Source: Sphaerisporangium fuscum (GTDB lineage: Bacteria > Actinomycetota > Actinomycetes > Streptosporangiales > Streptosporangiaceae). From it: 64,000 nucleotides of DNA. The position numbers and the translations under genes are program-made. Positions 43,771-58,045 of this stretch are shown piece after piece. The DNA lies in assembly GCF_018531465.1 (NCBI RefSeq), contig NZ_JAHDTF010000012.1, positions 1 through 64,000 of the forward strand. Direction: 5' to 3'. Each line of letters opens with the position of its first letter. Position 1 is the first letter of the stretch. The notes under the pieces were generated by a model. That model saw nothing but the letters and a program-made list of their open reading frames with translations. It was not told the origin of the DNA and searched no databases.

Positions 43771-43961
43771 ACGTGGCTCCCCTGGAACGGCGGCTTCTCA
43801 AGGTGCCGGAAGTGATGGCACTCCTCGGGCTGAGCCGCTGGCAGGTCTACAACCTGATCCGGTCCGGAGAACTGGAGTCGGTGACGGTCGGCCGTAGCCG
43901 GCGGGTGCCCGTGGCGGCCCTGGATGACTTTGTGTGCCATCTCAGAGAGGAAGCGGCGTAA
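43767..43961 (+). CDS. xis: Excisionase (MerR-like HTH_17)
   Basis: A 64-residue protein. LLKVPEVMALLGLSRWQVYNLIRSGELESVTVGRSRRVPVAALDDFV is the winged HTH_17 fold of AlpA/Xis recombination directionality factors. It bends DNA at att to allow excision. GTG overlaps the rep stop and follows CAGGAGG. The int start overlaps its stop (TAATG). Confidence 0.9.
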   Translation: MNVAPLERRLLKVPEVMALLGLSRWQVYNLIRSGELESVTVGRSRRVPVAALDDFVCHLREEAA

Positions 43962-45151
43962 TGGCAAAGACGACGTCCGGCGTGGCGGAAGACCCCCGGC
44001 GCAAGCGGGCGAGCAAGCGGGCCAACGGTGAGGGCACGATCTATCAGCGCAAAGACGGCCGGTGGGAGGGCGCTGCCTTCGTGTTGGCCTCAGACGGCAC
44101 ATACAAGCGGGTCCGCAAGTACGGCAAGACTCGTGAGGAGGTGCACGGCAAGCTCGTCGAGCTGCAAGACCGATCTCGGCGCGGGATGCCCGTGTCGGAT
44201 CGTCCGTGGAAGCTGGGGGAGTACCTGGACTATTGGCTGGAACACGTCGCTCCTCTGCGGCTGCGCGCGACCACTTATGCCAAGTACGAGACCATGGTCC
44301 GGCTCTACCTCAAGCCTGGTCTCGGCAAGCAACGCCTCGACCGGCTGCGCGTCACGACCATACAGACCTACTTGAATCGGCAACTCAGCGCGGGGCACTC
44401 GGTCGCCACGGTCTACGCCATGAAGGTCACCCTGAGTGCCGCCCTGACTCGGGCCATGCGTGAGGAGCTGATCCCCACGAATCCGGCTCGCCTGGTCACC
44501 CTGCCGTCTGAGGCCCCCTCGACCAACCGGCCGTGGTCGGCGGAGGAGGCGCGGCGGTTTCTCTCGCTCGCTAAGCCCTTGCCGTACTACCTGCCGTTCG
44601 TCTTCCTCCTCCTGTACGGCCTGCGCCGTGGCGAAGTGCTCGGCATCGGCTGGGATGACGTGGACCTGGACGAGAACACGATCCGGATCGCCTGGCAGAT
44701 CCAGCGGATCAAGGGGAAGCTCGTCCGGGTGCCCGTGAAGACCAACGCCGGACGCCGGACTCTGCCGCTGGTGCCATTCGTCCGAGATGCGCTGATCGAA
44801 CACGCCGCGCTCCAGGCGAACGCCAAGCGCAAGGCTGGCGAGGACTGGCAGGAAAGCGGGCTGGTGTTCACCTCACGGACCGGTGGCCCGATCGAGCCAC
44901 GTAACCTCGGCCGGGCCTTTGAACGGCTGATCGATGGTCAGGGCCTGCGCCGGATCAGGCTGCACGACCTCCGGCACACGACGGGGACGCTGCTCAAGAA
45001 TCTGAAGGTCTCCCCCCGCGATGCGAAAGAGATCTTGGGGCACGCGCGGATCTCGGTGACGATGGAGATCTACACGCACGGCGACCAGGACAGTCACAGA
45101 GAAGCGATCGGCAAGATCTCGGGAGAGCTGTTCGGAGACGGAATCAGGTGA
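43961..45151 (+). CDS. int: Tyrosine integrase of the AICE
   Basis: A 396-residue recombinase. N-terminal arm-binding (GEGTIYQRKDGRWEG, residues 20-80), SAM-like core-binding domain (about 85-180) and catalytic domain with Arg in YGLRRGEVLG (near 220), HDLRHTTGTLL (near 334), GHARISVT and nucleophile Tyr in MEIYTH (near 369). All catalytic residues are present. It acts on the 44-bp att in tRNA-Ile, 62 bases downstream of its stop. A relative of this enzyme survives only as a tail at 34297. Confidence 0.96.
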   Translation: MAKTTSGVAEDPRRKRASKRANGEGTIYQRKDGRWEGAAFVLASDGTYKRVRKYGKTREEVHGKLVELQDRSRRGMPVSDRPWKLGEYLDYWLEHVAPLRLRATTYAKYETMVRLYLKPGLGKQRLDRLRVTTIQTYLNRQLSAGHSVATVYAMKVTLSAALTRAMREELIPTNPARLVTLPSEAPSTNRPWSAEEARRFLSLAKPLPYYLPFVFLLLYGLRRGEVLGIGWDDVDLDENTIRIAWQIQRIKGKLVRVPVKTNAGRRTLPLVPFVRDALIEHAALQANAKRKAGEDWQESGLVFTSRTGGPIEPRNLGRAFERLIDGQGLRRIRLHDLRHTTGTLLKNLKVSPRDAKEILGHARISVTMEIYTHGDQDSHREAIGKISGELFGDGIR

Positions 45152-45173
45152 CGTTGCCGTCCCCGTTGCCGTC

Positions 45174-45207
45174 AAAGGCCCTATTCCGTGATCGGAATAG
45201 GGCCTTT
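45174..45207. terminator. Integrase terminator
   Basis: A perfect 15-bp stem (AAAGGCCCTATTCCG and complement) with a TGAT loop, ending 5 bases before attR. It mirrors the terminator beside attL. Confidence 0.85.
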
Positions 45208-45212
45208 AGCTG

Positions 45213-45256
45213 GGTGGGGCTACCAGGACTTGAACCTGGGACCTCTTCCTTATCAG
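45213..45256. repeat. attR of the AICE inside tRNA-Ile
   Basis: The 44-bp match to 34628-34671 covers the acceptor 3' end, T arm and anticodon loop. Integration restores the tRNA. Confidence 0.92.
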
Positions 45257-45288
45257 GGAAGCGCTCTAACCGTCTGAGCTATAGCCCC
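45215..45288 (-). tRNA. tRNA-Ile (anticodon GAT)
   Basis: A 74-nt cloverleaf on the minus strand: acceptor GGGGCTA pairs with TAGCCCC, D arm AGCTCAGACGGTTAGAGC, anticodon loop CTGATAA, T loop GTTCAAGTC. No CCA encoded. It follows the DUF3566 gene as in other actinobacteria, and is the AICE integration site. Confidence 0.96.
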
Positions 45289-45430
45289 GCTCGTGCGTGC
45301 CAGAGAACTTTATCGCCTCTCTGGCGCTGAGGCGAACCGTCTCTCTGACAGGGAAAAGCTTACCGTGCTCTGGGCATGCCCGCGCCAACCGGACGCACTC
45401 GTTATCGTCGTGCGATCAACGGCGCGGGAT

Positions 45431-45462
45431 GCCGTTGAGGGCTGTGGACGGCCCTCAACGGC
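45431..45462 (-). terminator. Terminator of the gyrB-gyrA-DUF3566 unit
   Basis: A perfect 12-bp stem (GCCGTTGAGGGC and complement) with an 8-base loop lies 10 bases past the DUF3566 stop on the minus strand. Confidence 0.75.
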
Positions 45463-45472
45463 GTCTCCGGTG

Positions 45473-46410
45473 TTACTCGGCCTCGCTGAAGGTCACCTCG
45501 ACGCCGCCCACCAGGTCGGAGGCGACGTTGTAGATGACCGCGCCCAGCGTGGACAGCGCCGTGATCAGTACGACGTTCACCGCGCCCAGCAGGGCGGTGT
45601 AGCCGAGGATGCGCACGGGCTCGAACCACGACTTGATGTCGAGGCCGCTGGTGGTCTTGCCGTCGGGCACGGTGAGCTGCGTCACGGTGTTCACGATGGA
45701 GTCGAAGACGCCGAGCGCGGACAGCACGCCGTACAGGACGGCGACCGCCACGAAGAGCACGACGAAGCAGACCAGTGAGACGACGAAGCTGAACTTCATC
45801 GCCGACCACGGCTCGACCCTGCGGAGCACGAGGTGGGCCTTGCGCGGTGCCTTGGCCGCGGCCGGCTTGTCACGCTGCCCGGAACGTCCGGCTACCGGCT
45901 CCGGCGAGGCCAGCCCGCCCAGGGCGCCCTGAGATGCGCCGGCAGCGGGTGAGGACGCCGGGCGCGGGCCACCAGGACCGGGCTTCGGCGCCGTGCCCGG
46001 ACCGCCGGGCCTCGGAGCGTTCGCCTGCGACGCGGACGCGGGCGGCGGAGTCGCGGCGGACGGCTTCGCCGCCCTGGCCGGGCCTCCGCCCTGACCGTCA
46101 GAGGGCGACCAGGACTTGTCGGGCACGCCGGACGAGCGGATGCGCAGGGTCGCGTCTCCGCTCTCGCCGTCTCCCGCAGGGGCCGCCGAACCATCTTCAG
46201 TGGACACGATGACAACTCTGTCATCACTCTGGTCCCGCGAAGAACGCGCCTTGCCCGGGTTTTCCGAGGTGTTAACGCTCTCCGTCACCTGGTTACGGGT
46301 GGAGGAGTTCACCGAGGACGCCGGACGTGCCCCCTTGCCGGCGGTCGGGCGCTTGCGGTTCGCCGAGGTACCGGGTGGTTTCGCGGCACCGCCGGAGCTG
46401 GCCTGAGGAC

Positions 46411-46414
<4 letters not shown>
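45473..46414 (-). CDS. DUF3566 membrane protein
   Basis: A 313-residue protein. The first ~205 residues are a disordered Pro/Ala/Gly/Ser-rich linker, then the DUF3566 domain with two membrane segments ([40 protein letters not shown]) and the adjacent [15 protein letters not shown] [12 protein letters not shown] homologue lies downstream of gyrA in most actinobacteria; role unknown, maybe envelope/division linked. Its start overlaps the gyrA stop by 4 bases, so it is coexpressed with gyrase. Confidence 0.93.
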
Positions 46415-48921
<2,507 letters not shown>

Positions 48922-48964
48922 GGGTGAAATGTCCTTTTTCGAAGATCAGGCTGTACGGCTACCG

Positions 48965-51259
<2,295 letters not shown>

Positions 51260-51820
51260 TCAGCCGTAGGTGTCTCGCGGACCTCGGCTACCGGTCACGC
51301 GCAGGCCACCCCTCGGCCTGGGGCCGTTCAAGGGACCGCGCACCTTGACCCGCTGCACGGTGCCGTCGCCGAGCTCTTCGTTCAGCCGTCTGACCAGCGT
51401 GGACGCCAGCAGACGCACCTGGGTGGCCCAGGCGGTGGAGTCGGCCACGACCACGACCTCGCCGTCGGCGAAGGTCTCCGGCTTGGTGTGCGCGGCCAGG
51501 TCGGGTCCCACGATCTCGTGCCAGCGCCCGAACACGCCGCCCACGGCGACCGGCTGCTCCCACCCCCGGTCGGCGAGCAGGTCGCGGATGGCACGGCCGA
51601 AGAGCAGCGGGTCGCCGCCGTCGCGCCGGAGCGCCGCCCGGCGGCGCGGCTCGCGCCGCGGGAGCTGCCCGCGCTTGGCGGCGTCGGCCTTGGCCTGGGC
51701 CAGCTTCTCGCGCGCCAGCGCCGCCCCCCGAGCCGCGATCATCTCCGGGGACTGGACGCCTCCGGGCGCCACGGGGCCGGGGACCTCCTGCGGGGGCCGG
51801 CCGGAGAACTCACCTGGCAC
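51260..51820 (-). CDS. dciA: DciA (DUF721) replication-associated protein
   Basis: A 186-residue protein. The basic Ala-rich N-terminal part precedes the DUF721/DciA core [65 protein letters not shown]. DciA loads the DnaB helicase in bacteria without DnaC. Its start lies 11 bases inside recF, so the two are translationally linked. Confidence 0.9.
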   Translation of the reverse strand: MPGEFSGRPPQEVPGPVAPGGVQSPEMIAARGAALAREKLAQAKADAAKRGQLPRREPRRRAALRRDGGDPLLFGRAIRDLLADRGWEQPVAVGGVFGRWHEIVGPDLAAHTKPETFADGEVVVVADSTAWATQVRLLASTLVRRLNEELGDGTVQRVKVRGPLNGPRPRGGLRVTGSRGPRDTYG

Positions 51821-53186
51821 GGATGACGCTCCCTTCCGCGACGTCGAACCGGGCGCCCGCGAGCTGCGGGGGGACGTCTTCGGGGACGGCCGCGGTGATC
51901 AGCACCTGCTCGGCCGGGGCCACGATGTCGGCCAGGCTGCGGCGCCGGCGGCTGTCGAGCTCGGCGAACACGTCGTCGAGGATCAGCACGGGATCACCGC
52001 CCTCGGCCCGGAGCAGGTCGTAGGCGGCAAGGCGCAGCGCCAGCGCGAACGACCACGACTCGCCGTGGCTGGCGTAACCGCGTGCCGGAAGCTCGCCCAG
52101 GCGCAGCAGCAGGTCGTCGCGGTGGGGGCCGACGAGCGTCACGCCGCGTTCGAGCTCCGCCTGCCGCACCTCCAGCAGGCTCGCCCGCAGCGCCTCCTCG
52201 AGGAAGGCGCGGTCGGCCACAGGGCGGGCCAGACCTGTGGACGGCCCGCGGCCGACCGCGCCGTCCTCGTCGGACGACATCCCCAGGCCTGTGGACATCT
52301 TCGGCGGTTCCGGGAGTCCGGCCCTGTCAGGCGCCCCCGGATCTGTGGATATTTCTGGTGATGCCCTGTGCACGAGCGGGAGGCCTGTGGACATCGGGCC
52401 CGCCTCCCCAGGGCGGATCCCCAGCCCTGTGGAAACAGTGCCCCGGTATTCGATGTCCGCCGGGGCCGAGGAAGGGGCCAGCATGGCGTACGCCGCGGCG
52501 ACGAGCGGACGCAGCGCCTCGACGAGCTCCAGCCGCGCGGCGAGCAGCTCGGCGCCATGGCGGGCGAGGTGGGCGTCCCAGACGTCAAGCGTGCTCAGGG
52601 CGTCGCCCGCGCCCGCGGCGGCGAACCCCGCCTCGGCCTCCTGTCGGCGCGAGCTCTGCCGCCGTCCGGGCCTGGCCTGCATGGCGCTGCGCAGCAGGGC
52701 GCCCCGCTGCTTGAGCACGCGGTCGTAGTCGGCGCGCACCCCGGCGAAACGCGGCGCCCGGGCCACCAGCAGGTCGTCGAGGAACCTTCGCCGGTCGGCG
52801 GGGTCGCCCTTGACGAGCGCGAGGTCCTCCGGGGCGAACAGCACGGTGCGCAGCAGACCGAGGATCTCGCGGGGCCTGGGGACGGGGGAGCGGTTGAGCC
52901 GGGCCCGGTTGGCCCGGCCGGGGTTGATCTCCAGCTCGACCAGCGCCCGGCGATCGTCGCGAACGATCATGGAACGGACGATCGCCCGTGTGGCGCCCTG
53001 CCGGACGAGGGGGGCGTCGGTCGCCACGCGGAAGCTTCCGAGCGTCGCCACGTAACCGATGGCCTCGACCAGATTGGTCTTGCCCTGGCCGTTGGGACCG
53101 ACGAACGCCGTCACCCCCGGCTCCAGGGCCAGCTCCACGGCGGAGTAGGACCGGAAGTCGGTCAGGGACAGATGGGCGACATGCAC
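51810..53186 (-). CDS. recF: RecF repair ATPase with an unusual insertion
   Basis: A 458-residue protein against about 360-385 in the family. Walker [10 protein letters not shown] near 29-37, signature-like region and Walker [13 protein letters not shown] near 400 are intact. It binds DNA gaps and loads RecA with RecO/R. The extra length lies at residues about 247-321, a Pro/Gly/Ser-rich insertion with recurring STGL and STD motifs coded by TGTCCACAGG-type DNA. Its frame is open, so it is not a frameshift. Confidence 0.93.
   Translation of the reverse strand: MHVAHLSLTDFRSYSAVELALEPGVTAFVGPNGQGKTNLVEAIGYVATLGSFRVATDAPLVRQGATRAIVRSMIVRDDRRALVELEINPGRANRARLNRSPVPRPREILGLLRTVLFAPEDLALVKGDPADRRRFLDDLLVARAPRFAGVRADYDRVLKQRGALLRSAMQARPGRRQSSRRQEAEAGFAAAGAGDALSTLDVWDAHLARHGAELLAARLELVEALRPLVAAAYAMLAPSSAPADIEYRGTVSTGLGIRPGEAGPMSTGLPLVHRASPEISTDPGAPDRAGLPEPPKMSTGLGMSSDEDGAVGRGPSTGLARPVADRAFLEEALRASLLEVRQAELERGVTLVGPHRDDLLLRLGELPARGYASHGESWSFALALRLAAYDLLRAEGGDPVLILDDVFAELDSRRRRSLADIVAPAEQVLITAAVPEDVPPQLAGARFDVAEGSVIRAR
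52236..52446. repeat. Cluster of DnaA-box-like sites within recF
   Basis: Five TGTGGA motifs on the plus strand: TGTGGACGG 52236, TGTGGACAT 52290, TGTGGATAT 52344, TGTGGACAT 52386 and TGTGGAAAC 52438. Their complements match TT(A/G)TCCACA at 7 to 8 of 9 positions. Steps are 54, 54, 42 and 52. Confidence 0.7.
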
Positions 53187-53390
53187 CCCACGAAGGTTAG
53201 TGCGCCCCTAGGACAACAACAGCACGCATCGCACCCTGAACCTCGCCGCGATCTTCTCGGCGCCCCTGCGAGCCCTACAGGGCCGCGCAGGGCCGTCCTA
53301 CACACGCAGGGGGCTGCGGCTGTGAGGCCGCACCACGGCCGAACCTCACAGCCGCCAGGGGGACGCCGGCGCGCCTGGCCGGCGACACAC
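53187..53390. other. Spacer between gnd and recF
   Basis: No gene is supported. It holds a possible hairpin near 53280-53330 (GCAGGGCC.. and GCTGTGAGG repeats) and probably the end of gnd transcription. Confidence 0.4.
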
Positions 53391-54335
53391 TCAGCGCTGG
53401 GCTTCCACAGGGGGTGTGACGTCGGCGCCGGGGGCGTCGGCGCCCTTGGCGTGCTGGCCCTCGGCCGAGGAGACCGCGTGGCCGCCGAACTGGTTGCGCA
53501 GGGCCGCGACCATCTTCATCGCCGGGGAGTCCTCCTGCCGGGAGGCGAAGCGGGCGTACAGCGCCGCGGTGATGGCGGGCAGGGGGACGGCGTGGTCGAT
53601 CGCCGCCTGGACCGTCCACCGGCCCTCGCCGGAGTCTTCGGCGTAGCCCTTGAGCTCGGACAGGTCGGGGTCCTCGTCGAGGGCGCGCACCAGCAGGTCG
53701 AGCAGCCACGAACGGATCACCGTGCCGGTGCGCCAGCTCTTGAACGTGCCGGGCACGTCGGTGACGGTTTCGGTGGCCTCCAGCAGCTCCCAGCCCTCGG
53801 CGAAGGCCTGCATGATGCCGTACTCGATGCCGTTGTGGACCATCTTGGCGAAGTGGCCCGCGCCGACCTTGCCCGCGTGGACGAAGCCGTCCTCGCCCTC
53901 GGGCTTGAGCGACTCGAAGATCGGCATGAGCTTCTGGACCTGCTCGGCGTCGCCGCCGACCATCAGGGCGTAGCCGTTCTGGAGACCCCACACGCCGCCG
54001 CTGACGCCCACGTCGAGGAATCCGACGCTCTTGGCGCCGAGCTGCTCGGCGTGCTTCTGGTCGTCGAGGTAGTGGGAGTTGCCGCCGTCGATCACGATGT
54101 CGCCGGGCGAGAGCAGCTTGCCGAGCTCGTCGATCGTCGCCCTGGTCGGGCCACCCGCGGGCACCATCACCCACACCACCCGCGGCGCCTGCAGACGCTC
54201 GGCGAGCTCCTCCAGACTGCCGACGTCGGAGACCTTGGGATCACGGTCGTACCCGACCACGTCGTGGCCTGCCCGGCGGAGCCGCTCCGCCATGTTGCCA
54301 CCCATTTTGCCCAGCCCGACCATGCCGATCTGCAT
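53391..54335 (-). CDS. gnd: 6-phosphogluconate dehydrogenase, decarboxylating (YqeC type)
   Basis: A 314-residue short-form enzyme. Rossmann GLGKMGGNMAERL at the N-terminus, VMVPAGGPT, DGGNSHYLDDQ, GVSGGVWG, KMVHNGIEYG with the catalytic Lys-x2-Asn. Converts 6-phosphogluconate to ribulose-5-phosphate, with NAD or NADP. A gnd between dnaN and recF is characteristic for actinomycetes. ATG 54335 has an AGGGGGG site, so the upstream ATG is rejected. Confidence 0.95.
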   Translation of the reverse strand: MQIGMVGLGKMGGNMAERLRRAGHDVVGYDRDPKVSDVGSLEELAERLQAPRVVWVMVPAGGPTRATIDELGKLLSPGDIVIDGGNSHYLDDQKHAEQLGAKSVGFLDVGVSGGVWGLQNGYALMVGGDAEQVQKLMPIFESLKPEGEDGFVHAGKVGAGHFAKMVHNGIEYGIMQAFAEGWELLEATETVTDVPGTFKSWRTGTVIRSWLLDLLVRALDEDPDLSELKGYAEDSGEGRWTVQAAIDHAVPLPAITAALYARFASRQEDSPAMKMVAALRNQFGGHAVSSAEGQHAKGADAPGADVTPPVEAQR

Positions 54336-54418
54336 CTCAGCCCCCCTCGTGAAGGTCTCCATCATCCACGACGCATCTGACGCGCCGTACCCCGCCCCAC
54401 CGTCTCAAAACCGGACGG

Positions 54419-55555
54419 CTAGCTGGACAGGCGGATGGGCATGATCAGGTAGCGGTAGTCGGGCGTCAGGCCGTCGTCCACAGGCTTTCCACCGGTGAGG
54501 ATGGCGGGCTTGGTGGAGGTCGTGAACTGCAGGCGGGCCACGTCGGAGTCGAGGGCCCCGAGGCCTTCGAGCAGGAACTGGTGGTTGAAGGCGATGTTGA
54601 TCTCGTCGCCCTCGAACTCGACCGGGAGCACCTCGACGGCCTGGGCCTCGTCGCCGCTGCCCGCCTCCAGCACGACCTCGCCACCGTGGAAGGCCAGGCG
54701 CACCGGGGTGTTGCGCTCGGCGACCAGCGCCACGCGCTTGACCGCCTCCACGAACGCCGAGGTCGGGATGTCGGCGTGCGCGGAGAACTCGGTCGGCAGC
54801 AGGGAGCGGTACTTGGGGAACTCGGGGTCGAGGAGGCGGGTGGTGGTACGGCGGCCGGCGCTGGAGAAGCCGATCATGCCCTCGCCGGTGCCGCCCGTGG
54901 AGCTGAGGGCGATCTCGACCTCGGCGCCGGTGGTGAGCGACTTGGCCGTGTCGGCGAGCGTGCGGCCCGGGATCATCGCGATGGCCGAGAAGTCGGGCTG
55001 GTCCGGCTGCCACTTCAGCTCGCGGACGGCGAGACGGTAGCGGTCGGTCGCGGCGAGGGTCACGGTCTCGCCCTCGATCTCCATGCGCACACCGGTGAGC
55101 ATGGGCAGGGTGTCATCCTTGCCGGCCGCCACCGCGACCTGGGCGACGGCGGAGGAGAAGATGTCGCTGCCGACGCGGCCCGCCGCCGGCGGCATGACCG
55201 GCAGCGAGGGGTAGTCCTCGGCGGGCATCGTCAACAGGGTGAACCTGGCACTGCCGCACGTGACGACGGCCTTGGCGCCCTCCACCACGAAGTCCACAGG
55301 CTGTGCGGGGAGCGCCCTGGTGATCTCGGCGAGCAGGCGGCCCGAGACGAGCACGAGGCCGGGGTCGCCGGTCTGCAACTCCAGGGTCACCTCGGCGGAG
55401 ACCTCGTAGTCGAAGCCCGAGAGCTTGAGCTGCTGCTGGTCGGTGACCTCCAGACGCATGCCGGCCAGCACCGGCACCGAGGGCCGTGCCGGCAGGCTGC
55501 GGGCGGTCCACGCGACCGCCTCTGCGAGTACGTCTCGGTCGACCCGGAACATCAC
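54419..55555 (-). CDS. dnaN: DNA polymerase III beta sliding clamp
   Basis: A 378-residue clamp with three repeated domains: MFRVDRDVLAEAVAWTARSLPARPSVPVLAGMRLE, then DKDTLPML-type GKDDTLPMLTGVRMEIEG, then LPTEFSAHADIPTSAFVEAVKRVALVAER, ending YRYLIMPIRLSS. It tethers the polymerase to DNA. It starts 579 bases from the dnaA stop, across the origin. Confidence 0.98.
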   Translation of the reverse strand: MMFRVDRDVLAEAVAWTARSLPARPSVPVLAGMRLEVTDQQQLKLSGFDYEVSAEVTLELQTGDPGLVLVSGRLLAEITRALPAQPVDFVVEGAKAVVTCGSARFTLLTMPAEDYPSLPVMPPAAGRVGSDIFSSAVAQVAVAAGKDDTLPMLTGVRMEIEGETVTLAATDRYRLAVRELKWQPDQPDFSAIAMIPGRTLADTAKSLTTGAEVEIALSSTGGTGEGMIGFSSAGRRTTTRLLDPEFPKYRSLLPTEFSAHADIPTSAFVEAVKRVALVAERNTPVRLAFHGGEVVLEAGSGDEAQAVEVLPVEFEGDEINIAFNHQFLLEGLGALDSDVARLQFTTSTKPAILTGGKPVDDGLTPDYRYLIMPIRLSS

Positions 55556-56134
55556 GGGAATCCGCCTCCTGTTGATCTGCCGCTGTGCGTCGTCGCGGTC
55601 TGCATCCGGCTCGACTGCCGTTGATGCAAGTCTTCACCCTCCCGCACGGGAGGACGGTCAGAACCCTTCTATGGGTCTTGAGTTCTTAGTAGAGAGAGAT
55701 ACAGGTCATCTCATTAGGGGCCGTGGATACTGTGGAAAACAGGTGTCTGCCCAGGTCAGGGCCCTGTTTTTGTCCACCGGGCCTGTGGGTGGACGGTGGG
55801 TATCGCGGCTCCGCCTGGGGACGGACGAACGTTGCACACAGGCCGTCCCCAGTTTCCGGGTGCTTCATCCACTGGTCATCCACGAGGTTTCCACCGGTTA
55901 TCCACGGGGTAGAAGTGCCTGCTGGTGTCGTCCTCAGACCCTACCCACAGGCCGTCCCCAGGTCGTCCACCAGTGGTCCCCAGGTCTTCCCCAGCTTGTC
56001 CCCAGAGTTGTCCCCAGGCGCCGGTGGGCGCCTTCCCGGACGGTTGCTTGCTTGCTCGCCCGCCGAGGGCCGGTTTCGCGCGTTTCATCGGCACTGTGCC
56101 CTGATCCACAGAGATATCCACAGGGTGTGGATCA
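55556..56134. other. oriC: dnaA-dnaN intergenic origin
   Basis: DnaA-box-like sites (TT(A/G)TCCACA, at most one mismatch) include TGTGGAAAA 55731, TTGTCCACC 55770, TTATCCACG 55898, TTGTCCCCA 55996 and 56008, TGATCCACA 56102, ATATCCACA 56114 and TGTGGATCA 56126. Boxes occur on both strands in an otherwise gene-free 579 bp, with an AT-richer stretch at 55681-55735 beside dnaN that could be the unwinding element. Position and content fit an actinomycete oriC. Confidence 0.9.
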
Positions 56135-58045
56135 TCAGGCGCTGCGGGAGTTCTGTTTGATGCGGTTCGTCAGCTCGGTGACCTGGTTGTACATCGACCG
56201 GCGCTCCGCCATCAGGGACCGGATCTTGCGTTCGGCGTGCATGACCGTGGTGTGGTCGCGCCCGCCGAACTGCTGACCGATCTTCGGCAGGGACAGGTCG
56301 GTGAGCTCCCGGGCGAGGTACATCGCGATCTGCCGGGCCGTCACCAGCACCCGCGAGCGCGAGCTGCCGCACAGGTCGTCGATCGACAGCCCGAAGTAGG
56401 CGGCCGTCTGCGCCATGATCGTCGCGATCGTGATCTCGGTGCTGGAGTCCTCGGTGATGAGGTCCTTCAGGACGACCTCGGCGAGCTGCAGGTCGACGGA
56501 CTGCCTGTTCAGGCTGGCGAAGGCCGTCACGCGGATGAGCGCGCCCTCCAGCTCCCGGATGTTCGTGGAGATCTTGCTCGCGATGTATTCGAGCACGTCA
56601 CCGGGGGCGGCGAGCCCCTCCTGGATCGCCTTCTTCCGCAGGATCGCGATACGCGTCTCGAGCTCGGGCGGCTGGACGTCGGTGATCAGTCCCCACTCGA
56701 AGCGGTTGCGCAGCCGGTCCTCCAGGGTCACCAGCTGCTTGGGGGCGCGGTCGCTGGAGATGACGATCTGCTTGTTGGCGTTGTGGAGGGTGTTGAAGGT
56801 GTGGAAGAACTCCTCCTGCGTCTGCTCCTTGCCCTCCAGGAACTGGATGTCGTCCACAAGCAGGATGTCGACGGCGCGATACCTGGCGCGGAAACCGTCG
56901 GCCTTGTGGTCGCGGATGGAGTTGATGAAGTCGTTGGTGAACTCCTCGGAGCTCACGTACCGCACGCGGGCGCCGTCGTACAGCCGCTGCGCGTAGTGCC
57001 CGATCGCGTGCAGAAGGTGGGTTTTCCCCAGCCCCGAGTCACCGTAGATGAACAGCGGGTTGTACGCCTTGGCCGGCGCCTCGGCCACCGCGACCGCGGC
57101 CGCGTGGGCGAAGCGGTTCGACGCGCCGATGACGAAGGTCTCGAAGGTGTACTTCGGGTTCAGCCGGGCGGGTTCGCCGGGCTTGCCGCCCCGGCTGTCC
57201 CAGCGGTTCTGCACCGGACGGTCGAAGTTCTCCTGCTCCTGCCGGGGACGGCCCTGGCCCTCCGGCCTGCCGGTGAACGGCGGCTGCCCGCCGAAACCTC
57301 CGTTCTGGGGGCTGTACGGCTGCCCGCCGTCGCCCTGGGAGAAGGACTGCTGCTCCCCGCGGGGAAAGGACTGCGCGTCGCCGCGCGGATAGGGCTGGGA
57401 CGACGCCCCGTCCTGCTGGGGGGAACGGGACTGCTCGTCGCCGCCCTGCCCGGGCCTGCCCTGCTGGCCGGGGAACTGCTCCTGCCCCTGGTAGCCGCCC
57501 TGTGGATAAGTCTGCGCGGAGCCTGTGGGACCACCGGCGTACGAGCCGTCGGGGGTGCCGCCGTAGGAAGCCTCGCGGTTGTCCCCATAGGAGTAGGAGT
57601 AGGGCTGCCCCTGTGGCCGGTCCTGTGGATATCCGGTGGACACCTGCTGGTCGGGGAAGGAGGGACGGCCCGGAAGTTCCTGCCTGCCAGGCTGTCCGTA
57701 CCCCTGCGATGGTTGTCCACTCTGGGGATAACCCTGCCCGGAGCTCTGGGGATAGCCGTCCGACCGGCCGGGCGTCTCGGCCGCGCCGGCCAGCGGGTCG
57801 ACCATGACGGCCACCCGCATCGGCCGGCCGAACTCCTGGGAGAGCGCCTGGGCGATCAGCGGCCGGAGCTTGGTCTCGAGGACGTCCTTGGCGAAGTCGT
57901 TGGGCGCGGCCAGGATGATCGTGTCGTTGACGAGGCCGAACGGCCTGGTCATGTTCAGCCACGCGCGCTGCTGAGGCGGGACGCTTCCCTCCGCGAAGCT
58001 CTCCAGCGCCCGTGTCCACAATGGACCGAGGTCGACGCCATCCAT
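56135..58045 (-). CDS. dnaA: Chromosomal replication initiator DnaA
   Basis: A 636-residue protein. Domain I (residues 1-90, [18 protein letters not shown]), a long Gly/Gln/Tyr/Pro/Ser-rich domain II (about 90-290), AAA+ domain III ([22 protein letters not shown], Walker [12 protein letters not shown] near 335, Walker [10 protein letters not shown]) and DNA-binding domain IV ([38 protein letters not shown]). Binds the boxes on both sides of itself. Length suits Streptomyces-type DnaA. Confidence 0.98.
   Translation of the reverse strand: MDGVDLGPLWTRALESFAEGSVPPQQRAWLNMTRPFGLVNDTIILAAPNDFAKDVLETKLRPLIAQALSQEFGRPMRVAVMVDPLAGAAETPGRSDGYPQSSGQGYPQSGQPSQGYGQPGRQELPGRPSFPDQQVSTGYPQDRPQGQPYSYSYGDNREASYGGTPDGSYAGGPTGSAQTYPQGGYQGQEQFPGQQGRPGQGGDEQSRSPQQDGASSQPYPRGDAQSFPRGEQQSFSQGDGGQPYSPQNGGFGGQPPFTGRPEGQGRPRQEQENFDRPVQNRWDSRGGKPGEPARLNPKYTFETFVIGASNRFAHAAAVAVAEAPAKAYNPLFIYGDSGLGKTHLLHAIGHYAQRLYDGARVRYVSSEEFTNDFINSIRDHKADGFRARYRAVDILLVDDIQFLEGKEQTQEEFFHTFNTLHNANKQIVISSDRAPKQLVTLEDRLRNRFEWGLITDVQPPELETRIAILRKKAIQEGLAAPGDVLEYIASKISTNIRELEGALIRVTAFASLNRQSVDLQLAEVVLKDLITEDSSTEITIATIMAQTAAYFGLSIDDLCGSSRSRVLVTARQIAMYLARELTDLSLPKIGQQFGGRDHTTVMHAERKIRSLMAERRSMYNQVTELTNRIKQNSRSA
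57501..57731. repeat. DnaA-box cluster inside dnaA domain II
   Basis: TGTGGATAA 57501 (exact), TTGTCCCCA 57579, TGTGGATAT 57624, TTGTCCACT 57713 and TGGGGATAA 57723; the latter four have one mismatch. Several encode the recurring tripeptide Tyr-Pro-Gln (TAT CCA CAG on the coding strand). Confidence 0.7.

Larger units (their letters stand above)
34628..45256. mobile_element. Actinomycete integrative and conjugative element (AICE) in tRNA-Ile
   Basis: A 10.6-kb element between direct 44-bp att copies. It holds the diagnostic AICE set: tyrosine integrase, excisionase, RepSA-like rolling-circle initiator, FtsK/TraSA-like DNA translocase and Pra-like activator. The left third holds a DUF5753 regulator, an RsbW-like ATPase, an HTH protein and a PP2C-like phosphatase. 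The integrase lies next to the tRNA end, as in pSAM2-type elements. All core frames are open, so it looks intact. Classic transfer genes such as spd are not obvious. Confidence 0.93.
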
